From positions 248,139 through 312,138 of the forward strand of contig JACTAT010000170.1 of NCBI GenBank assembly GCA_014526335.1: a DNA stretch of 64,000 bases, read 5' to 3'. This document shows positions 1-12,332 of this stretch, piece by piece. This DNA comes from Chrysaora quinquecirrha (Eukaryota; Cnidaria; Scyphozoa; Semaeostomeae; Pelagiidae). Each line of letters begins with the position of its first letter. Position 1 is the first letter of the stretch. Below the pieces are notes generated by a model. It was not told the origin of the DNA. It was given only the letters and a program-made list of their open reading frames with translations, and ran no database searches. A program made the translations under genes and the position numbers.

Positions 1-156
1 TTTCAGGCAATTCACTCCGAAGGCAGTTTCAAAAAGTCGTACAAGAGCAAGGGGCATTTCACTCAAGGACCATTAGTGAATCCCGTTGAGACAAAAGGAT
101 TTTTGAAAACAGAAAAGATCCAAGCAGACTTGGACTTGATTCTGAAGAGTGAATAA
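1..156 (+). CDS. Terminal coding exon of an upstream gene (partial)
   Basis: Frame 1 is open from the window edge to a TAA at 154-156. The first six bases read tttcag, a good 3' splice site, so the exon probably starts at base 7 and encodes about 49 residues ending in ADLDLILKSE. The peptide is basic and hydrophilic (GSFKKSYKSKG) with no membrane segment, and I do not recognise its family. A canonical AATAAA lies 122 bases after the stop, supporting a real gene end. The rest of the gene lies left of the window. It could instead be a chance ORF, but acceptor, open frame and poly(A) signal agree. Confidence 0.5.
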   Translation, partial: FQAIHSEGSFKKSYKSKGHFTQGPLVNPVETKGFLKTEKIQADLDLILKSE

Positions 157-277
157 CCCCTCATACGAGGCTTCTGTAAGATTCAACAGAATGTCTTGGG
201 GTTTTCCGCAAAGCAATAGGATTTCCAACAATGGGGTACAAGATTCCTAATGACTGAAGTTCTCCCTTGATTCACTG

Positions 278-283
278 AATAAA
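278..283 (+). promoter_or_regulatory. Candidate poly(A) signal AATAAA
   Basis: AATAAA stands 122 bases downstream of the stop codon at 154-156 and would end the transcript of the upstream gene. Such hexamers are frequent in AT-rich DNA, so position relative to the stop is the main support. Confidence 0.4.
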
Positions 284-1100
284 AATCTTATACACCCTTG
301 CTAGAAATCAAATCGTTACTTTTAAATTCTTGCAAATCCTTTTGTTGTGTGGCAGTCTCGTAGATCTTTCGATAATGAAAATGGCTGCATTTTGAGCTCA
401 AAAAAGATTCAAAAACCTAATATGTTGATCAGTTCTTTAGACCTGCACAATTAGACTTCCGAGTGACTCAAGGGAAACCCCAATTTATAAAGGAGAACTA
501 GGAGTGTATTCGAAAGCATTTTTACAGCCTTTTAACAATTTTTCTTGTTCTGAGGTAAAAGCAGTTAGGCTAGGTTCAAAGCTTTTCGCTGCTGGGTTTA
601 GATGGGTTCAGGTGGGTTACTGCTGAGTTCAGCTGGGTTCAGGTGGGTCCAGCTAGGCTCAGGTGGATTCAGGTGGGTTTAACTTTTATAAATTATGTGT
701 CTTTTGGATATAACATACCAAGTCAATTCCTTGATTTATTATATCTGGATTATACTGTATTTCTGTATCAAAACTGCCTGATCAATTAATTTGATCTCTA
801 TAAATCTAGATCGCCTTGTGGCAGACTTTTCCACATTGCTTTCATAGAGAATCTTTGAAATTTATTGCCCACATAACTGCACAACGTCCAGTTAACGATG
901 GTCAATGAGTGGACATGGACACTGGAATTGACAAAACTTGTTTGCATTTCTCTTTCTTTGTCTTCATAAGGTTAATTGATAGATTACACTAACATATATA
1001 ATGTAAGTTTTAAAGAATTTTTTGGGATGAGCTTTTCAGGGGCTGTTCTTAATGCATATAATTAAATTAGTGTATTGACTTGATACGTGGGATAAATTTT
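284..1100. other. Intergenic stretch with a short G/T-rich minisatellite
   Basis: No coding signal seen. At about 570-680 there are roughly ten imperfect copies of a 10-base motif of the type gggttcaggt / agctgggttc. The rest is AT-rich unique-looking sequence. Confidence 0.45.
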
Positions 1101-1108
1101 GGGTTACA

Positions 1109-1267
1109 ATGGATTCTGTTGCCTGCTTGCAGCCACAATCTTCCAAGAGAAGTGCAAGGCTTCATTCCGACCTTGCTTTTGTTGAGCACGCAAAATTTAA
1201 GACAAGGAACATTGTGTTTTTAAAGTTGAAAAGAAGCTTTTTACAAAAGTTATGTTGTCTTAGATAA
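1109..1267 (+). CDS. Small ORF, possible first coding exon
   Basis: An ATG opens 52 codons (MDSVACLQPQSSKRSARL...) ending in TAA. The first half is Ser/Arg/Gln-rich like a disordered N-terminus, and the last residues look like intron translation. It lies 120 bases before the exon candidate at 1391, so it may be the 5' exon of the gene whose pieces lie downstream. No clear splice donor is visible inside it. Unrecognised and speculative. Confidence 0.2.
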   Translation: MDSVACLQPQSSKRSARLHSDLAFVEHAKFKTRNIVFLKLKRSFLQKLCCLR

Positions 1268-1390
1268 GTCAAGGGGGAAGGGCAAAGTGAGTAGCGGAAC
1301 AAATATGTCGTCCAGGATACACAGAGGAAAAAATTAATCATTGTTGTATAGAGAGAGTTCTTTTAGATATTAGATATTATTTCCTTGTAG

Positions 1391-1443
1391 ACCTGACAGC
1401 AGTGAAGGTTGTCATGGAGCATGTGCTTCAGCAAATACAGAAA
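1391..1443 (+). CDS. Candidate internal exon, 53 nt
   Basis: A pyrimidine-rich tract ending ttccttgtag precedes it, and a perfect donor gtaagt follows at 1444. Two frames are open; one reads LTAVKVVMEHVLQQIQK, an amphipathic helix-like peptide. No family recognised. Its phase does not join directly to the next candidate exon at 5963, so at least one exon would be missing between them. Confidence 0.3.
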
Positions 1444-2238
1444 GTAAGTAACTTAAAATATGTTTTTTTTTTCAAAGTGACTTAATGTGCAAAGACAAAA
1501 TCGAAGTTGATGTGTTGTACGACTTGTTGAGACATCTAAATTTTTGTATAATTTATGAGATGTATGGTGGGCGTCGGGGGCTAAAATTCTCCCTTTATAT
1601 ATCTCAAAGACCAAAAGGATAGTCTGAGAGACTAAAATATTTCCAAAATTCGAGAATTCAATTACTCAGGTAGATATTTCACAACAAAAATGACTATTTT
1701 TTATTTCTAAAACATGTTTCGAACTTACAAAGTTAATCTCATTTACATTATTCCCATTGTGCGAATCAAGTAGATACATGAACTCGAGAGAGCTATAACA
1801 TAATTACACACACGTGAGGTAAATAATTAAATTGACAGTATTAAAGGTAAATAAAACGTACACAAAGGAATAAGTAAATAAATATGAATAAGATAAATCT
1901 AATTAAAGGGAAAGATTCAAGTTGTAATGATAAATCTGTTTGTTGGGCGTGGGTTTCACCCACGAGATATGCAGCGCTTCCGTGATCTTTAAGGTTGAAT
2001 GAGCTATTAGCGCTATCAAAAATGGAAAAGTTGTCTTCAGAGCAAAGAGAGCGGCAAGAAGGGAATTCTTTTTATGTGTTAATAGATATGAGAATTTTTG
2101 TTTTTGCCCGTGTCCAAATGCTCTCGAATTCATGTTGAAAGATGCCAAGATATCAGATTTTCTCAAAAACAAGTTGGCAAGCATTTAACATATAACTGTA
2201 ACGAACAGTCTTGCTACTTTCGTGTCATGTTATGCTGT

Positions 2239-2265
2239 GGAGACGTTGAATCCAACCCCGGACCC
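2239..2265 (+). other. 2A-type ribosome-skipping motif (GDVESNPGP)
   Basis: Codons 2239-2265 translate as GDVESNPGP, matching the D(V/I)ExNPGP consensus of 2A peptides, at which the ribosome skips the final Gly-Pro bond. It lies within a 98-codon ORF starting at 2098, preceded by Leu-Cys-Cys and followed by Pro. Such motifs occur in picorna-like viruses and at the N-terminus of CR1 and related retrotransposons; the endonuclease and RT remains just downstream favour the retrotransposon origin. Confidence 0.8.
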
Positions 2266-3089
2266 CCATATAACAATTTGGGGGATAAATCAACGGATAA
2301 ACCAAGAGGAAAACAAAGCATTTCCTGCCAAGAATTCGTGAATCGTCGTATTCGGGGTAAAATTAATCGTGAGAAAACTCAAAAAAAATTTTGATCAATA
2401 TATCATGACATGCCAAAATGACAAATTCAAATTCTTTTTTATTGTATGGTAAAAATGCTTGATCACAATAGTGCCCTTTTCAGCATGTCATGATAAACAC
2501 ACGCCTGGCACCAGCGAAGTATGGAAGGCCACAGGGTCGTCGCTAAAACGTGATGCCTGCAATGATACCGATTTACAAACTCTGTAACACCCTGTTATTA
2601 GAACGTGTGATAATTCCTAGTTATATACCAGAATTTAGGAACAGAAATATCTTTCGTGGCAGAGGAGCTTGTGCTTACATAAAAGAGACAATGAGGCATA
2701 AACGTGGAAAAGACATTGGAGTCATTTATCGTTCAAATAAACTATTGTCACCCGGGAATGGATAGATAAAATTGAAAGCTTATTTGGTCTTATTGTATCG
2801 CATTGGAATGGCCTCATCTTTGTGACGGGAGACATGAATATTAATTCATTAAAGTAGAACGAATCCTAGCACAAACATACGATGGGGTGTTAGAGGAAAC
2901 GAATTCAAACCAGTATTCAAAATTGTGATAAACAGCGGAAACATTTTTATCGTCTGACGCTCCTCAGAGCATGAACGTCAGAAACAGACCGAAGCAATGA
3001 ACTAAGGCGGAATTTATACCCAGATGCGGCTCGAAATGCTCGAAGTCGGAAAGAGAAGCTGAATTGGCATTGTGTTCTAAACACCAATG

Positions 3090-3350
3090 TTTTAAACATC
3101 AATTTTAGCACTCGGAAAGTTCTACCATCCATTCAAAGGGATTGCGTACCTACCACACAAAAAAGTTTGGTCATTTATGAATTTCGTGCCAGTGTGATGC
3201 CAGGTACACGTAGGTCTGACTTCCCAGAGATTAGGTGATAGGATAAAGCAGCATGTCCCTACTAATATTCGTCTGCACAATTTTCGGGAAAGAGAGCAAC
3301 CCATGTGGGTCCAAACAATAACTGGTGCCGACTGTCGAAAACAATTTGTA
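3090..3350 (+). mobile_element. Penelope-like element fragment (linker and GIY-YIG region)
   Basis: The + strand reads, across frameshifts, a block around STRKVLPSIQRDCVPTTQ, then a TQKSLVIYEF block, then a frame-broken Cys-rich RYVG-type segment and DRIKQHVP (about 3236-3260). This is the C-terminal organisation of Penelope-like elements, whose GIY-YIG nuclease follows the RT. The same segment recurs at 24900-25070 and 29000-29170. It lies between endonuclease and RT remains of the CR1-like relic, so it is either an insertion or part of a mosaic. Confidence 0.5.
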
Positions 3351-4269
3351 AGCCCTAGGCCTCAACAAATAAAAGCGATTGTCAATGATCTAAATACGCA
3401 CCTTAACATGCATGGCTAAAAGAATTCTGGAATGTTCGTCATAAAACATAGATGACCTATTTGAAATTGTGAAAGGGCATAAATGGGAAGATAACAGCTT
3501 TTATTTGGCAACTGTTACTTACACTGAAGTTTTGAATGCAGTGAAATCCCAAGGGATCATGCTCGGTTGGTCCTGATCATGTCTCTATAAAATGAGAAAG
3601 CCGAATGCGGAGTTTCTCGCATTTGCTTCGTGTCTTATTATGAAAACCTTTATTCAAACGTCATTTTTTTCAACGGAATTGATGGCAACTCTAACCTCCC
3701 CAATTCAAGAGGTAGATGATTCAAGTGAAAACGATGATTACAGACCTGTTTCAATATTGCCAGTGTTCTCTAAAGTTTTCAACCCCTGGTTAAATCAGAT
3801 TGTCGATTTTATAGAGAAATAAAGAATTCTAAATGATAAAGTTTACGCATTCACGAAAGGACTCTGAACGTGTACCTGCGCCACTCGGTATTAAAGATAT
3901 GATTATTCAGGCCATTGTAAGGGGAGATTACACTTTCCAAAGCGTTTGATACAACTGCTTATAAAACTTTGTTAAACAAGATGCATACTCTAAAATCTTC
4001 AAACTCTTTCTTGAAGTGGTTGCTAAACTACCTTGATAACTGTCACCAATTCGTTCGTTCAGGCGGATGATAAGATGTCGAAACTGATGCTGACCAGATT
4101 TGGCGTACCACAGGGATCAAAATTAGGCCCTGTTTGTTTAACTTATACGTGACAGTTGTTCAAGGACGAATAAAACAGCCTTGTTTTCAATACTCTGATG
4201 ATACATCAATTGTTGCTCAAGGAAGACCAAAGAATTGTTGCTCTCTTGATAATACCATGAATAATTAAT

Positions 4270-5955
4270 TATAATTAGGATAATGATAAATTATAATGGT
4301 AAACTTCCTGTTTGAAGTAGGCTTTTCCCAGGAAATGTGCACAGGCTTTTTAATCTTCAATTTGAAAGAGGTTTGTGCGGTGGTGTCCAGGACAGAGAAA
4401 CAATCCTCTGTGCAAGCTTGACGACAGGTTTTGCGAGTCCTGTAGAGGCTTGTAAATTGAGCCAAAATCATCCGTTCTATATTTAAATATTTGTGTCAGA
4501 ATCAAACTTTTCAATCGCTTAGAAAGATGAAGCATTTGAAGCCGACCTGTCACTTTCGAGAGCTTTCTCTGCAACATCAAGGGAGAAATTTTCTTACTAG
4601 CCTTAGGCTTTGTTTATACAGCGCATAATGTACAGCGAAATAAATTATTACCTCGAATTTTTCCTCAGGGCTAATTCAATTCGTTTTCATTTTTTTATCC
4701 GGTCAAATAAATGAAAGTTCTCATCAAGACAAGTCGATTGATGTAAGATTTGTTGAAGTTCGACTTATTTCTCGAATTTAGAAGTTGGTTTTTTGTTGCC
4801 TGCTCTTCAAATTTGGTTGTCTGGTGGTCACGTTATCAAATAAATCACAACACAAATAATAACGCAAATAAGTTTTTGGATAATGTCAGGAGTTTTTAAC
4901 ACCTACTGAGGTATTCTAGAAAGTCTGATTGGGAGCATTTCTTGCCTCCCGGATAAAATTATGTCAAAAAATGAAAGAAATGTTGCAACAGTAACTCAAT
5001 TGACGAGCTTCGGAGAATCTTTAGAGAGATGTTTAAAATAGTGGGAAGTGCTCAATTGACGGAAGATCTCAATGTGCATATTAATTGATACAGAGAAGGG
5101 AGAGAGCTGGAAACCAGAGAAGAGAAATGGACTATAAATGGATTGAACAGCAAAGCAGTTGAAGAGGGAGATATCTGTAGATACCTCGGCGTTTATGAGT
5201 GGATTTTATTAGATGGCATTTTAAAACTTTCAGGCCGTGCCAAAAGTATGGGGAAAACCGTTATATGCTATATTTACAGCCATGTTTAAACAAAACTGTA
5301 CAGCAGATGAAGTCTCGCTTTTCAAAACTGCACAGAATCGATAAATAGATAATCCATGTTAAGACTGATTCACTTTGTGTCTATGAGACTCTTTCTTCCC
5401 AAATCAATTATTGTTTTAGCCCACGTGTAGACCCCATCGTAAACAGGCTATTATTGTTTTTGTGGCGGGATCGTATTCAATCTCACCGAGTTAGCGTTCA
5501 GTACCTACGAAAGATGCACAGTTAATCTTGTATCAAAGCCGAGAAAATGGTCAAATATTCCACAAACCGCTGACTGTGGTTATTCATGAAACCGAAAATC
5601 GCGCTGTCGTAATATAGCGGAATTATATCGGAAAAACGAGCGAAAATACTATGTGACAACAAAACTCAAGCTCACTACACAAATGTTTTTCCGCAAGTCG
5701 TATAATTTTATTGGCGAACCTTTGCTTCATGCCAATTTTTGCCCGGCAAAGCGTAAACAAGGTGACAGAATATTGAACTAAGGTTTCAGTCAGCTGCAAT
5801 GTCCACTAGTCTTTCTACAGAATTCTTTTAAAAGTTTTAGTAAATTTGATTTATTAGGCCAGTATAACCTTTTCCAGCATTTATGATTTCCAATTTTTTG
5901 ATTATGGTTTCTTGATAATGTGATTTGCTTAATTAATCATGTTATTATTCTTAAG
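4270..5955. other. No gene seen
   Basis: AT-rich sequence with no open frame longer than about 75 codons and no recognisable protein similarity. 4268-4400 resembles 1915-2020 weakly, which might be a repeated element tail. Confidence 0.35.
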
Positions 5956-5962
5956 CCTGCAG

Positions 5963-6117
5963 AAAATTCTGGGTTGTAATCGAACACTTTGCCAACACAA
6001 CGACTGAACAAAAACTTAAAAGGAATATAGAAGAATTTACAGGGCCAGACTCTGTCGATGTAGTACTCATCAGCGCACAATGGCAAAGTGCCGTTGTTAT
6101 ATTCTCATCTCAGGATG
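5963..6117 (+). CDS. Candidate exon encoding an RRM-like segment
   Basis: An acceptor (cttaagcctgcag) and a donor (gtaagg at 6118) border an open frame of 51 codons reading FWVVIEHFANTTTEQKLKRN at its start and ending VVIFSSQDG. The beta-alpha-beta-beta pattern resembles half to two thirds of an RNA-recognition motif, with an SAVVIFSSQ strand at the RNP1 position. It resembles the exon at 19481-19654 in length and pattern, suggesting repeated domains of one host gene. It ends with one base of a split codon, matching the phase of the next candidate at 12333. The family is inferred from pattern only. Confidence 0.45.
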
Positions 6118-6129
6118 GTAAGGAATATT

Positions 6130-7880
6130 AGTAGCACTTGCATCTATATTTACCTTTTTTCTTCGTGGTGTCTTATCTGCCTTTATGTCTCGTTTATTTA
6201 AGGTAAGAAAACCTTTCGTATACTTTTTGTGGTATATTTTCCCTTCTAAAAATAGCATTATTGGATTTATTGGAGTTTAGGTTGAAACTTAAAATGAAGT
6301 GCGAAACTTAAAGATGAAATTTAATTTATATATACTGAAATCTGATATTTATCTGTGTTTCGATTTCTTCAATTTTCATGAAGATTTTCAGAATCGCCTA
6401 TTCAAAAACGTATTACAAATTGTATCCGAAAATAAGTGCATAAATCTAGAATACATGGATGAAAAATCAAATAATGCCCTAAAGGAACACGTGTTTCATC
6501 TTTAAATCATTTTCTGTCATGATTACCTGTGGACTTACATGCACGAACGGAGTGAAAAATTTGAACATGTGCGCTAACTAGAGAGGAAGATCTGTGATTG
6601 AAAAGATTCGTTAAATTTTGTTACATTTATTTACATTTCTGATGTAATATACACGTCGTGATTGCAGGCCTTGGTTGAAATTTCTTTGCAAATTCGAATA
6701 GTTGCCCGACTATTTCTTTGGGCTGCTTAGCTCATTGGAATTTTAGTCGGCTCCTGATCGAGCATCCCATGTCTCGTCCTATCAAATGTGGTATGCCACT
6801 CGTGCAAAATATATTAACAGTTTATGTGCTACGTGAATGTATGTATTTTGTTCTGCAGCGACCTATAGGACGGTCAATCAGTTCTTCAAAGAATATGTCA
6901 TCTGCAAACAGCGGTTGGTTGCAGCTAGTGCTCCGCTGTTACTTCCACTTTGTTGAACCCTTACTAATGAATTTATTTGAGTTACCTTAGAAAATTTTTA
7001 ATTCAAATACAGGACTGTCAGGTACTGCCGCGATCTTTTGGGGAAGCCTTCATTTCTCCTTTTCTCATTATGGTGCAAAGTTGAAAGCTTTCCTGTGATA
7101 ACATATCTTGTCTGACTTATAAATCAGATTTTGATAAATCATACAAAAAGTGTCAGTTCCAACCACATTTGCATGAATTCATTGAAATTCTTCTCATTAA
7201 TCGGGTTTATAAGTCTGATTTTTGCACAAGTTGGACCCTCAGAAGTCTAGAGAGCGATTAGCCTTCCAAATAACACCATTTATGATAAAAAAATAAATTG
7301 TTAAATTTACGATTCTTTTCTTCGGAGGATTACCTATGAAACCAAAAACGTCTAGGTAATTTCCTTCTTGGTATTGGTGAAATATCATGGTAGCTATTAA
7401 GGTTCCTAAAGCCTCAACAATCTTTGCTTTAGTGCATACACATTTTTATCGAGATTTTTGTGGCCAGGGCCATAGATCATCTGAACAAGAAAGGTTAAGG
7501 CAATAATGTCGTGACACTTTATGCTTAAAGTTTAGTCTTTTTTTGCCTACCAAGATTGATTCCAGATATAACAAACGTAATGGTTTGAAAAAAAATTGAG
7601 GGCTATATCCGGCTCAATACTGCAAGCTATTCCTGTCTTCTCCAGATTAGCTATCGCGTTGAAGCACCTTGGCTTCTTGATTAAGTTGAAATAATCAGTA
7701 TGGGCCAAGGTCGGATTTTATCCAGTTTAGCTTCGCATAAGTCAGAATTTTCAATACATGAATTGATTGCGTAAATGAATAATCATCAATCTCTAAAACT
7801 CGAATCTGGGTATGAACATTCAAATAAGTTAAAGCATCCGATATGAATAGATAGTTGTCATGCTTTTAGAGTTGAGATAG
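6130..7880. other. No confident gene
   Basis: Presumed intron. A second tgttctgcag acceptor-like site occurs at about 6849-6858 with a short open frame after it, but no convincing donor. Nothing else recognised. Confidence 0.3.
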
Positions 7881-9084
7881 CAGTACAATTCTCGCAAGAA
7901 AGTGCCGTCTGATACCCCTGTTGATGGAGTAGCGCCATTGGTCCCGCGCAGCAATCAGCCATGGATATCCATGTTACATTTCAACAGTGTCTCTTTCAGA
8001 TGATCTTTAAAGCGTTTATGAGGCCGGCATCGTTTTCTCTGTTCATTAGCAAGCGCACTGTGTACAGAAGCTGCTTTGGAATTCGATGATCATCCATACG
8101 GACTGGGTGTCCAGCCCATTGAAGACGGTGTTTGTCGATAGTGGCCTCGATACTGATACCACTCTGCTCAAGAATAACGGAATTTGCTTTTCTGTCTTGC
8201 CATGGCACGCGGAGTATTGATCTCAGGCATCTTTGTTTGTATCTTTAAATATAGTTGTTTGACATGTCTTCTGTATATAGTCAAAGTCTCTGCGCTATAG
8301 AAGAGTGAGAAGATGATTACAGCTTTGAAAACCGTGATCTTGGTGTTGATCGAGATGTCATGGTTGAGAAAAACACGTTTCTTTAGCTTGCCGAGAACAG
8401 CATCATCAATAGTGGCGCTAACTGAGACAATGCTGCCAAGGTATTTGTAGTTTGACACAGTTTTAAGCACTTTCCCTGCATTATGGATGTGTGGTTGGTT
8501 GGCCCCGGCTTCAGCAGAAAATGCATTAAGACGTTGATAAAGCACTTCAGTTTTCGATGTTATCCCAGTCTGCTGTCGGCGATTTGGACACCACCTATGA
8601 TGCTTTGCAAGTTGGCACACGGAACAGCATCATCTGCGTATTGGAGTTCCATTTCAGTGGCATTAGTGACCCTCGTCTTACCTTGAAGGCAGCTGAGATT
8701 GGACATTCGTCATATCTGTACACAATTTTTTACAGCTATGTACAATTGACATTGTACATATATTGTTCGTCATCATATCTGTACACATTATTGATGCCAA
8801 AAGGGATTTTTGTAGCCAGCTGAAGCATTGCACTCATAAAGGTGAAGAACAGTGTGGGAGCGATAACACAGCCTTGTTTAACACCAACATCGTCATCAAA
8901 AAGATCAGTTTCACTGCCATGACTGACAAAAGTTGATTTTATTCCGTTGTGAAGACAACCGCCATGTAAAGGGGCTGGTGTTGTTCTCTTGCCTTCTGTT
9001 GTTCTCTCCTTGAGCTGGCGAAGGATTAATTGAGAAAGATTCAATAAGCACAACCTTTTACAAAAAAACCAACAGACGTATGCT

Positions 9085-9480
9085 CCCTACTATATGCACA
9101 ATCCTTTCACCCAAACAATTGTAAAAGGGAATTATATGCATTCAGGCTCTCCGATATAGGAGAATCATTTCCGACAACAAAGAATTCGAACTACAACTGA
9201 ATAAACTTTTAAAAAATCTACTTGAAAGAGGATATAACCTCAACGTAATAAATTCAATATTCGAAAAGTCAGACCATTATCCCAAGATGCTCTACTCACT
9301 GAACTACATAAACAAATTGAATCAAAATGACCATTTATTGTACCATTCAACAACAACCCATCACAGATAGGTCCAAGTCTACATAGACACAATGAATCAC
9401 TGTACAGAAACCAGTCTTGGCATTCAAGAGACACAAGAACCTTGGAGATATCCTTGTACACACTAAACTGGAACAATCTT
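9085..9480 (+). mobile_element. Possible Penelope-like RT fragment
   Basis: The + strand has an FHPNN-type block near 9100 followed in another frame by an FELQLNKLLKNLLERGYNL stretch and INSIFEKSDH. This resembles the block after the RT core of Penelope-like elements (a helix ending in RGY). It lies inside the minus-strand LINE relic, so it would be an insertion. Weak, frame-broken evidence. Confidence 0.3.
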
Positions 9481-9730
9481 TCCCTAACTCATCAGAACTA
9501 CCAAAGATATTATTATGATGAATTAAAAGCAGTATACTAATCTGCAGCTTATTTGTGTTCCACTTAATTGGGCATAATAACAAAACCATGAGATAACCAC
9601 ACCCGTAAACCCCGGACACGCCATATCAGAAGACCAACCAATTATAAATGAATCACAAACACAACGTAAAACATCTTGAAATCTCTTTCAGCTTTGTTCG
9701 ATAGTGCCCAATTCAACGAACGCTGGGGGG

Positions 9731-9783
9731 CCTGTACTCGCAAAGCGTTCTGGCCTTAATCCCTCGAAACGCTGAGTACAGGC
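9731..9783. repeat. Imperfect hairpin
   Basis: cctgtactcgcaaagcgttc is followed after about 15 bases by gaaacgctgagtacagg, forming an imperfect stem of roughly 17 pairs. It lies in the segment interrupting the minus-strand LINE and could be the core of a small MITE. Confidence 0.4.
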
Positions 9784-11899
9784 GGACAGCTGGTGAATCG
9801 TACCTAATAATTTCAATTCATGCATCACTTCGATCTTGCTTCCCACTTGGGGATCTTTCTATACGCATTCCATTCATAAAGCCTTACAGTCACTACACCC
9901 ACGACGCGGCTACCATTACTGCATGTTGAGTACGAATACTCCTATATTTCTTATTTTGCCCCTTGTGGATTTGTATTATTTTAATCAAACAACAGATAGC
10001 TTTGCCTGCTGCACAGAAAGCTCTAGAGTTGTGTATTGCTGCAAGCTGGTCAATCTCTTCGGCCTTGTCTCTTTACCGTCCGCAGCACTTTTTAGTTTTT
10101 CCAGGTCCTCTCTCCGAGAGCGAATTCTCGGATTCTGTTGCCAAGACATCTTCCAAATACGTTCTAAAATTTCCGTCTCGTTATCATTGAACCAGCGACT
10201 TGGCGATGCCAACTGTCTCTTTGTAGGTTTCTAGGATTTGCAGTCTTGATATTTGTCCACCACGAGTCAATGTTCTTCAAGCTGTCCATGTTATGGAGCC
10301 TTTTGCAGTATATCATTCAGCTTTGTCTGGTAGGCATGTGCCTTTTCTGGATCACTCAGTTCATCGTTGTCCAGATTCCTTTTCTTCTTGTGAGAACCAC
10401 CACAACATTTCTACAAAGTTTGAGCTTCAGTACACTGAGGACCATTTGATAGTCAGTCCAAAGGCTGTCTGAACCATTCGGCGCTTTAATGATAACTACG
10501 TCAGTGAAATGCCTTGCCCTGGTTATACCATAATCAATCAGGCATTTACCAGATCGTTGGTGTCCCCGAGTAGCCTTCCTGCTGTTCTTCTGTCGGAACT
10601 GGTGTTCTTGATAACTAGTTTGCTGTCGACCATTTTGTGAACAGAAGTAGGCCATTCGCATTGGCTTTGCCAACACAATATTTTCAAATCATTTTTGCCA
10701 AGTTACTAAATCCCTACCAACACTGGCATTGAAATCCCAAGAATGAGAATGAGAAGTTTGTCAGTGGCAGGCGTTGAAAAGATGATTCTGCTTATTGGTT
10801 CATAGTATTACTCTTGTGTAAGTTGGTCGTAATGAAGAATTGGTGCATATGCGCTGATGTTAGTGATAATAGTGATGTTCTGGTGTTTTGAGAGTTTTAG
10901 CCGAATCTTCATAAGGCGTTCAATGATACCCATGGGTAGCTCTTGAACCATTGTGAGCAGCTTGGTTTTGATAGCAACACAGGTACAATGAATTCTAGGA
11001 TTCTTTTCAGAGAATCCTTTCCAGAAGAAAGAGTACCTCGCTGCTGTCTCGTTGAGTTGACCATAATTTGGGAGTTTTGTTTTACTAAGAGCAGCATATC
11101 AACGTCATGTCGAGCCTGTTCATGGGAACCATCAGCTATGTGGAGCCCTGGGCATTCTGAGCAGCAGTCTAGGAGTGTCCGATAATTCCAAGCTCCACAT
11201 CTCAGAGTGGATATCCTGTTTACAAGGCGTAGAGTTCCCATTGGAGTTGCTGTTTGTAGTAGGCCGTCTGTTGTCCCCGACACAGCAGCACGAGGGTTCA
11301 CTGGCCTTTTCATATTGCTCACTGCTACCCGCTGCTGCAACGCGTCGGTAAAACCAGACGAGGTAGAATGAGGTAACCTGGGTTTGATTAACCATTGTTG
11401 GAATTTCATTGAGTATGCTGTTATTTCTAGCTTTTGCAGATAATTTGGGCCTACTGTGCATGCCGCATCCAGGCATGGGACCCCTAGTTAAACGTCCTTT
11501 CCGAAGGACGGCAGAGTGAGTTGTTTAGTCATTCATCACAGTCACCCATCCAGATGCCGACCTCACACGAACAAGCTTAACTTCAGCTGTCTATCGAGAA
11601 CTGACTGAGAAGCTTGAGGGCCAGAATCCATCTTGACAAAGTACTTCAGGCTCCAAGGCAAAACAAGTCTATTCACGACATCAGTGAAGTACATTGCTGC
11701 AGTGATGTTGTCGTTGACTCGAAGAGGAGGAGTACATCTGCCCTTTGGCGGGTCTTTTTTTCTGAGGTCCTCACAATCCCTCCTCGCAAGGTACGAGACC
11801 ATGGGGTGGAGCTTGTTTGGTCGCCGACGACCCGACACATAACAGGCAGTATCGGGTTACGTGGTACCAGTAGCAGGTTTAGAAAGAACCTTGCCTGAC

Positions 11900-12330
11900 G
11901 ATAAAATTAATAATAAAAACTGATGAAAAATGTATAATATCAGAAAGCAAAAACATAACAATAAACATTACAAATAGTGTAAGAAAAGTTTAACATGGCA
12001 AGTGCGGCCTCATGAAAGCTATAATGGATAGGCAAGATTAGAATCGCAGTTCTTAATGGGTTTTGAACATATTGTGATGGAGCAAAGTTCTATTTCAAGA
12101 CGACTTCTAATTTGATATTCTTTCTTTGATTTCTTCCAAAATTTCGAGAACAGTTTTGCTCTCCCAAGGTTTGTAAAAGATTCTCGAGATAGCATATGGT
12201 AAACTCGAGATTTGAGAGTATTTCAAAGATTAAAACAAGATAAATTACAGAAATTATAAAGTTTCTTGCAGACTCCGTTTAATGGTAGTTTTGCAGTAAA
12301 GGTTAACCGCTTATGTACTCATTGTTTTGC
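11900..12330. other. No gene seen
   Basis: AT-rich intronic-type sequence ending in the polypyrimidine tract and acceptor of the exon at 12333. Confidence 0.35.
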
Positions 12331-12332
12331 AG

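Larger units (their letters stand above)
2098..4260 (+). mobile_element. Degenerate CR1-like non-LTR retrotransposon with 2A peptide
   Basis: Broken pieces occur in order on the + strand: an N-terminal segment with a 2A-type motif (about 2227-2268), endonuclease fragments (2550-2860, including GACAYIKET and a GDMNI-type block), then reverse transcriptase fragments. RT blocks include DDYRPVSILPVFSKVF at about 3735-3783, a KAFDTT-type block near 3940 and a YSDDTSIV block near 4195, which corresponds to the YADD catalytic box. Frameshifts and stops separate the pieces and a Penelope-like piece sits at about 3090-3350, so the copy is dead and composite. Known CR1-like elements of marine invertebrates carry 2A-like sequences at their N-terminus, matching this order. 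Element ends cannot be fixed by eye. Confidence 0.7.
7890..11470 (-). mobile_element. Degenerate minus-strand endonuclease/RT LINE, interrupted
   Basis: Read on the minus strand from right to left: an endonuclease N-terminal block WNYRTLLD near 11190, an endonuclease C-terminal block with IDYGITRARHFTDVV and WTDYQMVLSVLKLKL (10530-10400), a linker with SRWFNDNETEILERIW (about 10200), RT blocks including GVKQGCVIAPTLF (8890-8850), the SNYKYLGSIVS block (about 8450), an AETLTIYRRHVKQL block (8290-8250) and the C-terminal LQWAGHPVRMDDHRIPKQ block (8130-8080) with RFKDHLKETLL near 8000. This is the family often misannotated as craniofacial development protein 2-like. Several frameshifts are present, and about 9060-9850 is foreign to it. 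Confidence 0.7.

Noticed and set aside
1915..4400. LTR-like direct repeats around the first CR1-like relic
   Set aside because: Similarity between 1915-2020 and 4268-4400 is weak and has no TG...CA ends or target duplication.
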